DNA from: Jiulongibacter sp.
GTDB taxonomy: Bacteria > Bacteroidota > Bacteroidia > Cytophagales > Spirosomataceae
DNA: 52,423 bases
NCBI GenBank assembly: GCA_024645245.1
Contig: JAHEBN010000007.1
Location: forward strand, 1 to 52,423
Direction of reading: 5' to 3'
The notes beneath the pieces are model-generated. The model ran no database searches. It was not told the DNA's origin and saw only the letters and a program-made list of their open reading frames with translations. How positions within the stretch are numbered: position 1 is the first letter of the stretch; each line of letters begins with the position of its first letter. Below, in pieces: positions 25,451-35,859 of the stretch. Position numbers and translations under genes: made by a program.

Positions 25451-26604
25451 GATTAATCAAGAAAAAAATATTATTTGTTTCCCACGATGCAAACAGAGCA
25501 GGTGCTCAGTTAATGCTTTGGGATGTTTTGAAGGAATTAAAATTCAGTGGTTATAAAATATACATCTTACTATTAGATGAATTTGGTCCCTTGTTAGAAG
25601 AATTCCGAAGTGAATTTGAAGTATTTGTATTACCCAAAACTCATGGTAAAATAAATAAGATAAGAAGTTTAATAGGATCAGATATTTTACAAAATTTTTT
25701 TACAAAAAAAATTAAACCGTTAAATATTGGTTTGATTTATGCCAATACCGTGGCTACCAGTCCATATGCCTCCTACATTAAAGAAATTCTGAATGTAAAA
25801 CTTATAAGCCATATTCACGAATTGGAATACTCCATTTCAATGTACTCCACAAAAAAAAACACCAAAGATTTATTAGAATCAAGTGATAAAATAATTGCCT
25901 GTTCGCCTTCTGTCCGTGCTAATTTACAAAAGAATCATGGCATAAAAGCTTTAAAAATAGCAACTATTCCTTCTTTTGTTGAAAATGACGAGATGCTCAG
26001 GATAAGTTCTACTAGCTCTATCGAAAAAATTAAAAAAGAATTTAAAATACCATTAGATAAATTTATTGTTGGCTGTTGTGGTAATGCCGAATGGAGAAAA
26101 GGAGTCGATTTATTTTTGAATCTTATTAAAATAAGCCAAAACCATATTCTTAAAGACAAATTACATTTCGTTTGGGTTGGAATTTCGCATAAGGGTGAAT
26201 ATAGTGAAAAACTTCATTTCGATATCAAAAAATTAAATATTGAAAATCAAATTTCGCTTATTGAACCAACTCTAAAAGCAAAAGAATTGATAAATTCATT
26301 TGATTGTTTCTTCTTAAGCTCAAGAGAGGATCCATTTCCTCTAGTAATGCTTGAAGCTGCTCTTTGTAAAAAACCATTATTAGGTTATGAGGGTACAGGA
26401 GGTACCTCTGATTTTATTAGCCCTGAAATTGGATTTTTATCTGCTTTTGGTAACAATTATTCGGTTTTAGAATCGATAGAAAAATTATTTAGCGACTCCG
26501 CGATGTCGAAAGAAATGGGTGAAAACGCCAGATTAAAAATTCTAAACAATTATAGTTTTGAGCTATCAGTTTCTAAAATAAAAACTTTGATAGATGCGAT
26601 TTAG
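25447..26604 (+). CDS. Glycosyltransferase family 4 protein
   Basis: 385 residues with the GT-B fold. It starts KILFVSHDANRAGAQLML, contains ISHIHELE and IIACSPSVRANL, and ends with the GT4 signature SSREDPFPLVMLEAALCKKP (E-x7-E), which binds the nucleotide sugar phosphate. It probably adds one sugar to the surface glycan made by this locus; donor and acceptor cannot be read from the sequence. The start is TTG at 25447 overlapping the TGA of the aminotransferase, a coupled arrangement. Its TAG stop interleaves with the convergent rnhB stop. Confidence 0.85.
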   Translation: MRLIKKKILFVSHDANRAGAQLMLWDVLKELKFSGYKIYILLLDEFGPLLEEFRSEFEVFVLPKTHGKINKIRSLIGSDILQNFFTKKIKPLNIGLIYANTVATSPYASYIKEILNVKLISHIHELEYSISMYSTKKNTKDLLESSDKIIACSPSVRANLQKNHGIKALKIATIPSFVENDEMLRISSTSSIEKIKKEFKIPLDKFIVGCCGNAEWRKGVDLFLNLIKISQNHILKDKLHFVWVGISHKGEYSEKLHFDIKKLNIENQISLIEPTLKAKELINSFDCFFLSSREDPFPLVMLEAALCKKPLLGYEGTGGTSDFISPEIGFLSAFGNNYSVLESIEKLFSDSAMSKEMGENARLKILNNYSFELSVSKIKTLIDAI

Positions 26605-27176
26605 CTTATTCTGAAGGTTAATCGGTGATGCTCAGTTAAACCAAATTCTTTAATGGCTTTTCGGTGAAAAACGGTGGGGTAGCCGGCATTTTTTTCCCAA
26701 CCATATTCAGGATATTGTACTGATAATTCAGCCATCAAATTATCTCTGTAGGTTTTTGCCAAAATACTGGCCGCTGCAATACTTTGGTATTTAGTATCCC
26801 CTTTGATAATACAGGTGTGGGCTACACCTAAATACGGCTTAAACCTGTTGCCATCGACCAATAAATGTTCAGGCTTAATCGATAGCGAATCCACCGCTTT
26901 ATGCATGGCCAAAATACTGGCATTTAAAATATTGATTTCATCAATTTCGAACTGGGAACAAATGCCAATAGACCAATTCAATGAATTATTTTTTATTTCT
27001 GAAATCAGGTTATTTCGTTGTGATTTTGTTAATTGCTTCGAATCATTTAAAAAGGAATTAGAATAACCTTTAGGAAAAACAACTGCGGCTGCCACAACGG
27101 GTCCGGCAAGACATCCCCTCCCAGCTTCATCAAGTCCTGCTTCTACAACTGTATCGTTATAAAAAGGCAATAGCAT
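26601..27176 (-). CDS. rnhB: Ribonuclease HII
   Basis: 191 residues with the RNase HII signature GLDEAGRGCLAGPVVAAAVV, catalytic acidic residues in DEAGRG and in LLVDGN, and YQSIAAASILAKTYRD. It removes RNA from RNA-DNA hybrids, including single ribonucleotides misplaced in DNA. The start codon overlaps the stop of the upstream heptose kinase gene by one base (TAATG), so the two are coupled. Confidence 0.93.
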   Translation of the reverse strand: MLLPFYNDTVVEAGLDEAGRGCLAGPVVAAAVVFPKGYSNSFLNDSKQLTKSQRNNLISEIKNNSLNWSIGICSQFEIDEINILNASILAMHKAVDSLSIKPEHLLVDGNRFKPYLGVAHTCIIKGDTKYQSIAAASILAKTYRDNLMAELSVQYPEYGWEKNAGYPTVFHRKAIKEFGLTEHHRLTFRIS

Positions 27177-28075
27177 TATATTAAATCTTTAATTTCTTCC
27201 CGTTTAACAGCATAGGTACCAATTTTTGAAACCGCAATACCAGCTGCATAATTTGCCAATTTCACAGCATCCTCGATCTTGCGGCCTTCATTTAAAAATA
27301 CGGTCAAGGCAGCCACTACTGTATCCCCTGCCCCTGTTACATCAAAAACTTCTTTGGCAAAAGTATTGAAATGATATGCTTCATTCTTTCCCATAACGCT
27401 TATTCCTTTTTCAGAACGGGTAACAACGAGGTAAGTCAAGTTTAGATCCTCAATAATTTCTTTTGCTTTTTTAGTGATTAAATCAGTCTCATTTTCGAAA
27501 GTATCGTTGAAGTATTCCTGAAATTCTTTAAAATTTGGCGTTATTAAAAAAGCTCCATAATATTTTCTCCAATCTTTTCCTTTGGGATCAACAATAACCT
27601 TAAGATGTTGATTTGAAATTAAGGTTTGACAGATTTCCTTTGAACAAAAGCCTTTACCATAATCAGAAATGATAACATAATTGAAGTTAGTTAAATCGAT
27701 TTCTCTAATATCTTCTTCAATAGCCTGATAAAATTTTTCATAGTCCAAACGTACTATTTGTTGATTTTCACCAATAATTCGCGTTTTTTGAATAGTTCTG
27801 AAGTCAGTTTTTAAAATGGTTTTATTCTCGACTAAAATTCCATTCAACAAATCAATGAACAAAGAAGATTCTATATCATTACCTAAAAACCCGGTAAGAG
27901 AAACCTCAGAATGTAATGAAACAATATTGTGAGCAACATTAGCCGCTCCACCCAATTTATGTACTTCAGAGCTTACATTTACTATCGGTACCGGAGCCTC
28001 CGGGGAAATACGTGTAACTTTACCAAATATGTATTTGTCTAAAATTAAATCACCAGCAACTAATATTTTTTTCAT
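27176..28075 (-). CDS. D-glycero-beta-D-manno-heptose-7-phosphate kinase (PfkB family)
   Basis: 299 residues of the ribokinase/PfkB fold. Motifs typical of the RfaE/HldE kinase domain are VAGDLILDKYIFGKVTRISP, GGAANVAHNI and the catalytic GAGDTVVAAL. The cytidylyl/adenylyl-transferase domain found at the C-terminus of HldE is absent, so this is the kinase-only form (HldA-like). It makes heptose-1,7-bisphosphate for the LPS core or other surface glycans. It is followed by rnhB in the same transcript and preceded by the gltBD terminator. Confidence 0.82.
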   Translation of the reverse strand: MKKILVAGDLILDKYIFGKVTRISPEAPVPIVNVSSEVHKLGGAANVAHNIVSLHSEVSLTGFLGNDIESSLFIDLLNGILVENKTILKTDFRTIQKTRIIGENQQIVRLDYEKFYQAIEEDIREIDLTNFNYVIISDYGKGFCSKEICQTLISNQHLKVIVDPKGKDWRKYYGAFLITPNFKEFQEYFNDTFENETDLITKKAKEIIEDLNLTYLVVTRSEKGISVMGKNEAYHFNTFAKEVFDVTGAGDTVVAALTVFLNEGRKIEDAVKLANYAAGIAVSKIGTYAVKREEIKDLI

Positions 28076-28087
28076 TTTTTAAGAAAT

Positions 28088-28118
28088 AAAAAAGCAGCCG
28101 AAATTAAATTCCGGCTGC
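28088..28118 (-). terminator. Terminator of the gltBD operon
   Basis: The arms GCAGCCG (28094-28100) and CGGCTGC (28112-28118) form a perfect 7-base stem with an 11-base loop. On the minus strand the stem is followed by a T-run (complement of the A-run at 28088-28093). It lies 23 bases after the gltD stop. Confidence 0.85.
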
Positions 28119-28140
28119 CAATATAAAGATTTCAATCTGT

Positions 28141-29658
28141 TTAAACACTCAAATATTCAGGAGAAATCATAGATACTGACTTAGATTCTAAATACGAAAC
28201 TCCATTCATCAAATATTCATCTACTTTTCTAGCCGCTTCTCGACCTTCTGAAATTGCCCAAACCACTAAAGATTGCCCCCTTCTCATATCACCAGCAGCA
28301 AAAACTTTTTCTACTGAGGTTTTATAATCTTTTGAAGCCACATTACCCCTTCCATCATACTCAACTCCAAGGTCGTTTAGTAATCCTTCCTGTTGTGGAT
28401 GAACAAAACCAGCGGCTAATAAAGCTAGTTCACATGGTATTTCTTTTTCACTGCCCTCCACTTCTACCATTTGAAATCGTCCATTTTCAAATTTCCATTC
28501 AACCTTCACTAATCTTAACGCTTTTAAATTACCATTTTCATCACCAATGAAAGCTTTGGTATTAATATTCCAATCTCTGTCACAACCCTCTTCATGTGAG
28601 GTACTTGTACGTAACTGCATGGGCCACATTGGCCATGGTGTCGAATCATCTCTCTCCAAAGGGGGTTTATCCATTATTTCAATTTGTGAAACAGATTTAG
28701 CTCCTTGACGATTTGAAGTTCCGACACAATCAGACCCGGTATCCCCACCTCCAATCACAACCACATTCTTACCTGTAGCCAAAATTTCCCCATAAGGATA
28801 AACAGATCCGGTATGATCATTTTCAAAATCTACAATAACCCCTCTTTTATCTGCTACTCTCTTATTTTGTTGGCTAAGGAATTCCATTGCGAAATGTACA
28901 CCATTCAATTGCCTACCAGGTATATCAAGATCTCTAGGTAAAGTGGATCCTCCAGTCAAAACAATTGCATCAAAATCCCGGAGTATTTCTTTGGCCTTTA
29001 TATCCACACCGACATTACAATTTGTTTTAAAAACCACTCCTTCCTCAGCCATTACACTAATTCTGCGATCAATAATTTCTTTATTAAGTTTAAAATCCGG
29101 AATTCCGTATCGTACTAAACCACCAATTTGATCGGCTCTTTCAAATAAAGTAACTGTATGTCCTGCTTTATTCAATTGTGCTGCGGCAGCCATACCAGCA
29201 GGTCCGGATCCAACAACGGCAATAGTTTTACCTGTACGTACTTTAGGTTTGTTAGGTAAAACCCACCCCTCCTGAAAAGCCTTTTCAATTATAGATTTCT
29301 CAATATACTCAATTGCTACAGCGGGTTTATTTATTCCTAATACACAGCTTGATTCACAAGGAGCAGGGCAAATTCTTCCCGTAAACTCGGGGAAGTTATT
29401 TGTACTGGATAATAAATCATATGCCATTTTCCAGTTTTCTTCATATACCGCATCGTTAAATTCGGGTATAATATTCCCTAAAGGACAGCCACTATGACAA
29501 AATGGAATGCCGCAATCCATGCATCTCGCTGCTTGATTCAGGCTTTGATTATTATCAAATGGAAGTTCAACTTCCTTATAATCCTTTTTTCTTTCTTCAA
29601 CATTTCTTTTTTGTGAAGCTTTTCTTTCAAATTCTAAAAATCCGGTTGGCTTACCCAT
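28141..29658 (-). CDS. gltD: Glutamate synthase small subunit
   Basis: 505 residues. The N-terminal Fe-S region has CMDCGIPFCHSGCP and FTGRICPAPCESSCV; the FAD-binding GSGPAGMAAAAQL and NAD(P)-binding GGGDTGSDCVG follow, and the end reads FAAGDMRRGQSLVVWAISEG. GltD takes electrons from NAD(P)H and passes them to the large subunit for reductive transfer of glutamine amide nitrogen to 2-oxoglutarate. It lies 29 bases after gltB on the same strand and ends before a strong terminator. Confidence 0.96.
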   Translation of the reverse strand: MGKPTGFLEFERKASQKRNVEERKKDYKEVELPFDNNQSLNQAARCMDCGIPFCHSGCPLGNIIPEFNDAVYEENWKMAYDLLSSTNNFPEFTGRICPAPCESSCVLGINKPAVAIEYIEKSIIEKAFQEGWVLPNKPKVRTGKTIAVVGSGPAGMAAAAQLNKAGHTVTLFERADQIGGLVRYGIPDFKLNKEIIDRRISVMAEEGVVFKTNCNVGVDIKAKEILRDFDAIVLTGGSTLPRDLDIPGRQLNGVHFAMEFLSQQNKRVADKRGVIVDFENDHTGSVYPYGEILATGKNVVVIGGGDTGSDCVGTSNRQGAKSVSQIEIMDKPPLERDDSTPWPMWPMQLRTSTSHEEGCDRDWNINTKAFIGDENGNLKALRLVKVEWKFENGRFQMVEVEGSEKEIPCELALLAAGFVHPQQEGLLNDLGVEYDGRGNVASKDYKTSVEKVFAAGDMRRGQSLVVWAISEGREAARKVDEYLMNGVSYLESKSVSMISPEYLSV

Positions 29659-29687
29659 TTATTTTTAATACTTTAAAGATTCCTTAA

Positions 29688-32600
29688 TTAAGCAGCTAAT
29701 GATGATTGCTGTTCCTTTTTACTCAATAAAATGTTTTTGTAATCTGTAGGGAACACTTTAATAAATTTCTTTATCTCATTATCCCAATCTGTTAGAATTA
29801 ACCTTGCAATTTCACTTTTGGTTAAATCAAAATGTTTGGTAATCATTGATTTTAATACTTCCAAATCATTCTCTTCAGGTATTACCAATTCCACCATTTC
29901 CATATTACATTTTGAAGCGAAAGTTGCATTCAGATCGTAAACAAATGCGATTCCTCCACTCATTCCGGCTGCAAAATTTCTACCTGTTTCACCAAGTATT
30001 ATAGCAATACCACCGGTCATATATTCACATCCATGATCACCAATACCTTCGACAACTACTCTTGCTCCGGAATTTCTTACACAAAACCTCTCTCCTGCCA
30101 TACCTCTTATATAAGCTTCACCTGATGTGGCCCCATAGAAAGAGACATTTCCAACCGACATATTTTCCTCAGCCTTAAATGTTGAAGATCGATCAGGATA
30201 TGTTATTAATTCGGCACCACATAGACCTTTACCAAAATAGTCATTAGCATCACCTTCTAATTCGAATTTAAGTCCTTTAGTAGAAAAAGCTCCAAAAGAT
30301 TGACCCGCTGTACCACGGAATTTAAAGTGAATAGTTCCATTAGGTAAGCCTTCCCCTTTATATTTTTTCGAAACCTCATTCGAAAGCATAGCTCCTAAAG
30401 TACGATTCAAATTATCAACAAGATATTCTTTATATACTTTTTCTCCATTTTCCAGAGCTTTAACAGCATCTTTTATCATTTGAATGTCTAATACGGCATC
30501 AATACCGTGATCTTGCTCTTCTTGCTTGTATTGAGCTACATCTAAGCTTACTGGCTCTTTAAATAAGATTTTTTCTAAATTAATGTGTTTGTATTTCCAG
30601 TTATTAATATCCGGCCTTTTTTCAAGCATTTGAACCTGCCCCACCATTTCATTCACTGTTCTAAAACCCAATTCAGCCATAATTTCTCTCACTTCCCGGG
30701 CTAGATATCTGAACATATTTACTACATGTTCGGGTTTTCCGCTAAATAAGGCTCTTAGCTCTTTGTTTTGAGTTGCCACGCCTACAGGACACGTATTTAA
30801 ATGACACTTACGCATCATTATACAACCTACGGCAACCAAGGCTGCGGTAGCTACTCCAAATTCTTCAGCACCTAGCAATGCAGCAACTACAATGTCTTTC
30901 CCTGTTCTTAATTGCCCGTCTGCCTGAACAACAATCCGACCTCTTAATTTATTTTTTAAGAGAGTTTGATGTGTTTCTGCAAGTCCTAATTCCCAAGGCA
31001 AACCTGCATGACGTATTGATGATAAAGGAGAAGCACCTGTGCCACCATCATGACCGGCAATTAAAACTACATCTGAATGTGCTTTTGCTACACCGGTAGC
31101 AACCGTTCCCACTCCAGCCTCAGATACAAGTTTCACAGATATACGTGCTTGTCTGTTTGCATTTTTAAGATCAAAAATCAACTGTGCCAGATCTTCTATC
31201 GAATAAATATCATGATGTGGAGGAGGAGAAATTAATCCGACACCCGGAGTACTATGTCTTACGCGACCAATCCAATCATCCACTTTGTGTCCGGGAAGTT
31301 GGCCACCTTCACCAGGCTTTGCTCCCTGAGCCATTTTTATCTGCAATTCTTTCGCATTACTTAGGTAATAACTTGTAACTCCGAAACGCCCTGAGGCCAC
31401 TTGCTTAATTTTAGACGAAAGATTATCTCCATTTTCGTCCAATTCATACCTAACTTCATCTTCCCCACCTTCACCCGAATTTGAACTACCGCCAATCCTG
31501 TTCATGGCTATAGCAAGGGTGGTGTGAGCTTCCCAGGAAATTGAACCAAAAGACATAGCTCCGGTAGCAAATCTTTTCAAAATATTTTCTTCAGGCTCTA
31601 CTTCATCCAGAGAAATTGAACTCCCTTTTTTAAATTGTAAAAGCCCCCTGAGTGTTAATGCTTGCTTTGTCTGATCGTTTATCAGATTAGAATATTTCTT
31701 GAAAATAGTATAACCTTTTTCGAAGTCTTTTTCTCCTATTCTACCTGATTGCTGTAATAAATGAATTGTTTCAGGATTAAAAATATGCTTTTCGCCACGT
31801 TGCTTCCACTGATATATTCCTCCAACTTCCAAACGTTTTACACTTTCTATATCATTGTCTGGGTAGGCGACCCGATGTCTTATAACACATTCCTTAGCAA
31901 TTTCATTTATTCCAAGTCCACTTATACGCGATATAGTACCCGTAAAATATTTATCTACCACTTCTTTGTTAAGGCCCAAACACTCAAAAATCTGAGCACC
32001 TTGATACGACTGAAGAGTAGAAATTCCCATTTTAGAGAATATCTTAAGTAATTCTTTATCAACAGCTTTAGTGTAATTTTTATAAAGAACATCATCGCTA
32101 AACTCCCCTTCAATCATTCCTTTGGAATTCATATTAGCGATAGTTTCAAAGGCCATATATGGGCAAATGCCTGAAGCACCATATCCGATTAAAGTGGCAA
32201 AGTGATGGGTTTCCCATACATCACCCGATTCTATCAAAATACCAGCTTTCCCTCTTAGACCCTTTCTTATCAAATAATGATGAACTGCTGCAGTAGCCAA
32301 TAAAGATGGTATTGGAGCATGGTCGGAATCTATTGCTCTGTCCGATAATATTAATATTTCAAAGCCATCAAGTATGGCATCTTCTGCATAACGACAAATG
32401 CGGTTTAAAGCAAATTCAAGTGCCTGACCAGGGTCATTGTTATTTATAAAAAAATAGGTATTTATTGTTTTTGCCTGAAAACCTTCGAAATCCACAAATC
32501 GTAGTTTATCGAACTCTTTAGGTGTTAAAACCGGTTGGGTAAGCTTAACCTGCCTGCAATGTAAAGGAGACTCGGTAAGAATATTATCCGCAGAACCAAC

Positions 32601-34247
32601 ATAAGAAATCAGAGACATTATCGATCGCTCACGAATAGAATCAATTGGTGGGTTAGTAACCTGAGCAAAAAGTTGCTTGAAATAATACGACATGTGCTGG
32701 CTCTGATTACTCAAAACAGCTAGTGGTGTATCTACACCCATTGATCCTATTGCTTCTTTTCCAGTGGTTGCCATAGGAGCCAAAATCATTCTCAGGTCTT
32801 CAGAAGTATAACCTGTAGCTAATTGTCTTCTTAAAAGAGATTTCTCATCATATTTCGTATAAGGCCGAATTGATTCTGGTAATTCGGCAATATCTATTTT
32901 ATGCTCATCTAACCATGCTCTGTATGGTTTTCTGGAACATATCTCTTGTTTTAATTCTTCATCGGGAATTATTTTACCTTGCTCCATATCAACAACAAAC
33001 ATTCTTCCCGGCTGAAGTCTGCCTTTATATAACACCATTGACTGGTCAATATCCAAAACACCAGCCTCTGAGGCCATTATTACAGTATCATCCTTCAATA
33101 CCCAATACCTGGATGGTCGCAATCCGTTTCTATCCAACGTAGCTCCAACAATTTTACCGTCTGTAAATGAAATAGATGCTGGACCATCCCATGGCTCCAT
33201 TATTGTGGCATGATATTCATAAAATGCTTTACGGGTTTCATCCATATCATCGTTTCCATCCCATGCCTCGGGAACCAACATCATCATCACATGAGGAAGT
33301 GATCTGCCGGAAAGGTATAATAACTCAATTGCATTATCCAACATCGCTGAATCCGAATTACCAGCTTCACATATTGGTAATATCATCTTCATCTCTTCAT
33401 CTGTAAAAAATTCAGAGAAAAATGTCCTTTCAGCAGCTCTGATCCAGTTTACGTTTCCTTTCACAGTATTGATTTCACCATTATGAGCAATATATCGGAA
33501 AGGTTGAGCTAAACGCCAGGCAGGAAATGTATTAGTTGAAAAACGGGAGTGAACAATAGCAAAAGCCGATACAACCTCTTTGTCTTCAATATCCGGGAAA
33601 TAATATTTAAGCTGGTTAGTGGTTAATTGACCTTTATATGAAATAGTTCGGCACGATAAAGAGGAAAAATAGAAATGCTCTTTGATATTTTTTACCGATT
33701 CTTTTATTACCCGGGATGCATATTGACGAAGTACATAAAGTTTTCTTTCAAACTTCATTTCATCTTCAATTTCAGAAGGTCTTTTAATAAAAACCTGTTC
33801 AAAGTGCGGTTCAACTGAGAGACTTCCTTCCCCTAGCTGACTGTTCATGGTAGGTACATCGCGATAACCTAACAATTCCATACCAAGTTTCTCAATCTTA
33901 CGATTCAAAATTTCTCTTGCTTCGTCTCTTTGTTTTTGATCCGAAGGGAAAAACACCATTCCTACACCATATTCACCGACGTCGGGAAGGCTAAAACCTA
34001 ACTTTCTACACTCATCAAGAAAAAACTCATGCGGAATTTGTATCAGGATTCCAGCTCCATCTCCGGTATTAGGATCGCACCCGCATGCACCGCGGTGGTC
34101 CATACGCTCAAGCATTTTTACTGCATCACTTACAATACTATGAGATTTTCTACCTTTTAAATGAGCTCTGAACCCAATACCACATGCATCGTGCTCAAAT
34201 TCCGGTTGATAGAGTCCGGCGTTTTGTTCTTGTAACGAATTATTCAT
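29688..34247 (-). CDS. gltB: Glutamate synthase large subunit
   Basis: 1519 residues in the usual order: an N-terminal class II amidotransferase with nucleophile Cys22 in HDACGIGF, the central domain, the FMN-binding synthase domain with HDGGTGASPL, the 3Fe-4S cluster motif CIMMRKCHLNTCPVGVATQ, and the C-terminal GXGXG beta-helix region (GGEAYIRGMAGERFCVRNSG-type repeats). It converts glutamine plus 2-oxoglutarate to two glutamates. Length and order are normal and no disruption was seen. No clear TAnnTTTG motif lies directly upstream in the 257-base gap to cysN. Confidence 0.97.
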   Translation of the reverse strand: MNNSLQEQNAGLYQPEFEHDACGIGFRAHLKGRKSHSIVSDAVKMLERMDHRGACGCDPNTGDGAGILIQIPHEFFLDECRKLGFSLPDVGEYGVGMVFFPSDQKQRDEAREILNRKIEKLGMELLGYRDVPTMNSQLGEGSLSVEPHFEQVFIKRPSEIEDEMKFERKLYVLRQYASRVIKESVKNIKEHFYFSSLSCRTISYKGQLTTNQLKYYFPDIEDKEVVSAFAIVHSRFSTNTFPAWRLAQPFRYIAHNGEINTVKGNVNWIRAAERTFFSEFFTDEEMKMILPICEAGNSDSAMLDNAIELLYLSGRSLPHVMMMLVPEAWDGNDDMDETRKAFYEYHATIMEPWDGPASISFTDGKIVGATLDRNGLRPSRYWVLKDDTVIMASEAGVLDIDQSMVLYKGRLQPGRMFVVDMEQGKIIPDEELKQEICSRKPYRAWLDEHKIDIAELPESIRPYTKYDEKSLLRRQLATGYTSEDLRMILAPMATTGKEAIGSMGVDTPLAVLSNQSQHMSYYFKQLFAQVTNPPIDSIRERSIMSLISYVGSADNILTESPLHCRQVKLTQPVLTPKEFDKLRFVDFEGFQAKTINTYFFINNNDPGQALEFALNRICRYAEDAILDGFEILILSDRAIDSDHAPIPSLLATAAVHHYLIRKGLRGKAGILIESGDVWETHHFATLIGYGASGICPYMAFETIANMNSKGMIEGEFSDDVLYKNYTKAVDKELLKIFSKMGISTLQSYQGAQIFECLGLNKEVVDKYFTGTISRISGLGINEIAKECVIRHRVAYPDNDIESVKRLEVGGIYQWKQRGEKHIFNPETIHLLQQSGRIGEKDFEKGYTIFKKYSNLINDQTKQALTLRGLLQFKKGSSISLDEVEPEENILKRFATGAMSFGSISWEAHTTLAIAMNRIGGSSNSGEGGEDEVRYELDENGDNLSSKIKQVASGRFGVTSYYLSNAKELQIKMAQGAKPGEGGQLPGHKVDDWIGRVRHSTPGVGLISPPPHHDIYSIEDLAQLIFDLKNANRQARISVKLVSEAGVGTVATGVAKAHSDVVLIAGHDGGTGASPLSSIRHAGLPWELGLAETHQTLLKNKLRGRIVVQADGQLRTGKDIVVAALLGAEEFGVATAALVAVGCIMMRKCHLNTCPVGVATQNKELRALFSGKPEHVVNMFRYLAREVREIMAELGFRTVNEMVGQVQMLEKRPDINNWKYKHINLEKILFKEPVSLDVAQYKQEEQDHGIDAVLDIQMIKDAVKALENGEKVYKEYLVDNLNRTLGAMLSNEVSKKYKGEGLPNGTIHFKFRGTAGQSFGAFSTKGLKFELEGDANDYFGKGLCGAELITYPDRSSTFKAEENMSVGNVSFYGATSGEAYIRGMAGERFCVRNSGARVVVEGIGDHGCEYMTGGIAIILGETGRNFAAGMSGGIAFVYDLNATFASKCNMEMVELVIPEENDLEVLKSMITKHFDLTKSEIARLILTDWDNEIKKFIKVFPTDYKNILLSKKEQQSSLAA

Positions 34248-34465
34248 ATTTCCTGTATGACTTTTGTACTTCCTGTTTTGTCGTACTAATTCTTAAAACT
34301 TATCTTCTTAAACTGTAGGTTGCGATGGACAAATGATTTGCAATATAATAACAAAAAAAATTCAGATTATTAACTCTTACTTGAATTAGATTCAAGACAT
34401 TGAATAAAACCGTTTTAATAAAAGAAAAAATAAAAATTATGCAATTCGGGATTCTTAAAATAAAA

Positions 34466-34484
34466 AAAGGGCATAAAGCCCTTT
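34466..34484 (-). terminator. Terminator of the sulfur assimilation operon
   Basis: AAAGGGC (34466-34472) and GCCCTTT (34478-34484) form a 7-base stem with loop ATAAA. On the minus strand the stem is followed by Ts (complement of the A-run at 34462-34468). It lies 20 bases after the cysN stop. Confidence 0.85.
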
Positions 34485-34504
34485 ACTTTTTCGCACAAAT
34501 CTTT

Positions 34505-35767
34505 TTAAAAATTAGTAACAAAACCTAATCCACTAGTATTATTAGTCATAGGATCAATTAAAATAAACGAACCATTCGAGCTTAAATCTTCGTATTTATC
34601 AACAAATATCGGAGAAGCCAAACGAAGATTAATTATGCCAATTTCATTCAATTTTATGGAATCAGGAGTTTCTTTCTCATTAAAATGTTCTACTTCAAAT
34701 ACGCTTTCTATTGAATTGATCTTGGCTTTAACCGTATTAATTCCATGTTGAATCAGGTAATTTTTTCCGGCAGAAAGCGGAATATGATCCATCCAACATA
34801 TACGGGCTGTTAGTAATTTCACTTGTTCGGGTGTTTGACCCACTTTTGCAATCATACTTCCTCTGCTTACATCTATATCGTCTTCCAGGCTAATAACCAC
34901 GGAATCTCCAGCCTGGGCATCATTTAATTTATTTTCGTATTTTTCAATGCTTTTAATCTTACTCATTTGGCCACCTGGTAAGGCTTCAATTAAATCGCCC
35001 ACATTAAATTGGCCACTACTAATTCTACCTGCATAGCCCCGGTAATCATGAAATGCCTCTGTTTTTGGACGAATTACCATTTGAACAGGAAAACGTGCAG
35101 GTATTTCAGATGCGGCAACTAAATGTTGTCTGTTCTCCAAATTTTCCAAAACACTTAACAAAGGATCACCATCATACCAATCCATTTGGCTCGACTTTTC
35201 GACAATATTTTCGCCAAAAAGAGAAGAAATAGGTATAAAAGAAATTGATTGTCCGTCAAATCCAGCGTTACCTACTGTTACCTTAAATTCCTTGCATATC
35301 TCATTAAACCTTGATTCAGAATATTCAGCCAGATCCATTTTGTTAACGGCAACAATCACATGTGGCATTCTCAATAGGGAAGCAATGTAAAAATGTCTTT
35401 TTGTTTGCTGGCTTACCCCATTACGGGCATCTATCAAGATTATCGAAACCGAAGCGTTACTTGCCCCAGTTACCATATTTCTGGTATATTCAAAATGGCC
35501 AGGTGTATCGGCAATAATGTATTTACGATTTGGCGTATTAAAATATATATGGGCAACATCAATAGTAATTCCCTGTTCGCGTTCAGCAATTAAACCGTCT
35601 GTTAACAACGACAAATCAACAAAATCAAGCCCTTTTCTTTTTGAAGCAGCCTCTAATGCCTGAATTTTGTCTTTAGTTATTGATTTAGTTTCATAAAGCA
35701 GTCGTCCTATTAATGTGCTTTTTCCATCATCGACCGATCCCGCTGTTGCTATTCTTAATATGTCCAT
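34505..35767 (-). CDS. cysN: Sulfate adenylyltransferase large (GTPase) subunit
   Basis: 420 residues of the translation-factor GTPase fold. G1 is AGSVDDGKST (residues 9-18), switch II is DTPGHFEYTRNM, and G4 is VNKMD. It couples GTP hydrolysis to APS formation from ATP and sulfate with CysD. It is the CysN-only length; no APS kinase (CysC) domain is fused. It is the last gene of the operon, 92 bases downstream of cysD. Confidence 0.95.
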   Translation of the reverse strand: MDILRIATAGSVDDGKSTLIGRLLYETKSITKDKIQALEAASKRKGLDFVDLSLLTDGLIAEREQGITIDVAHIYFNTPNRKYIIADTPGHFEYTRNMVTGASNASVSIILIDARNGVSQQTKRHFYIASLLRMPHVIVAVNKMDLAEYSESRFNEICKEFKVTVGNAGFDGQSISFIPISSLFGENIVEKSSQMDWYDGDPLLSVLENLENRQHLVAASEIPARFPVQMVIRPKTEAFHDYRGYAGRISSGQFNVGDLIEALPGGQMSKIKSIEKYENKLNDAQAGDSVVISLEDDIDVSRGSMIAKVGQTPEQVKLLTARICWMDHIPLSAGKNYLIQHGINTVKAKINSIESVFEVEHFNEKETPDSIKLNEIGIINLRLASPIFVDKYEDLSSNGSFILIDPMTNNTSGLGFVTNF

Positions 35768-35859
35768 TTGATTTTTTAATTAAAATTAATTAGTAGTATT
35801 ATCTCTACATTACCACCTATTTTTTGCTTTTTATCATGTAAGTGGTTAATAATGAATTA

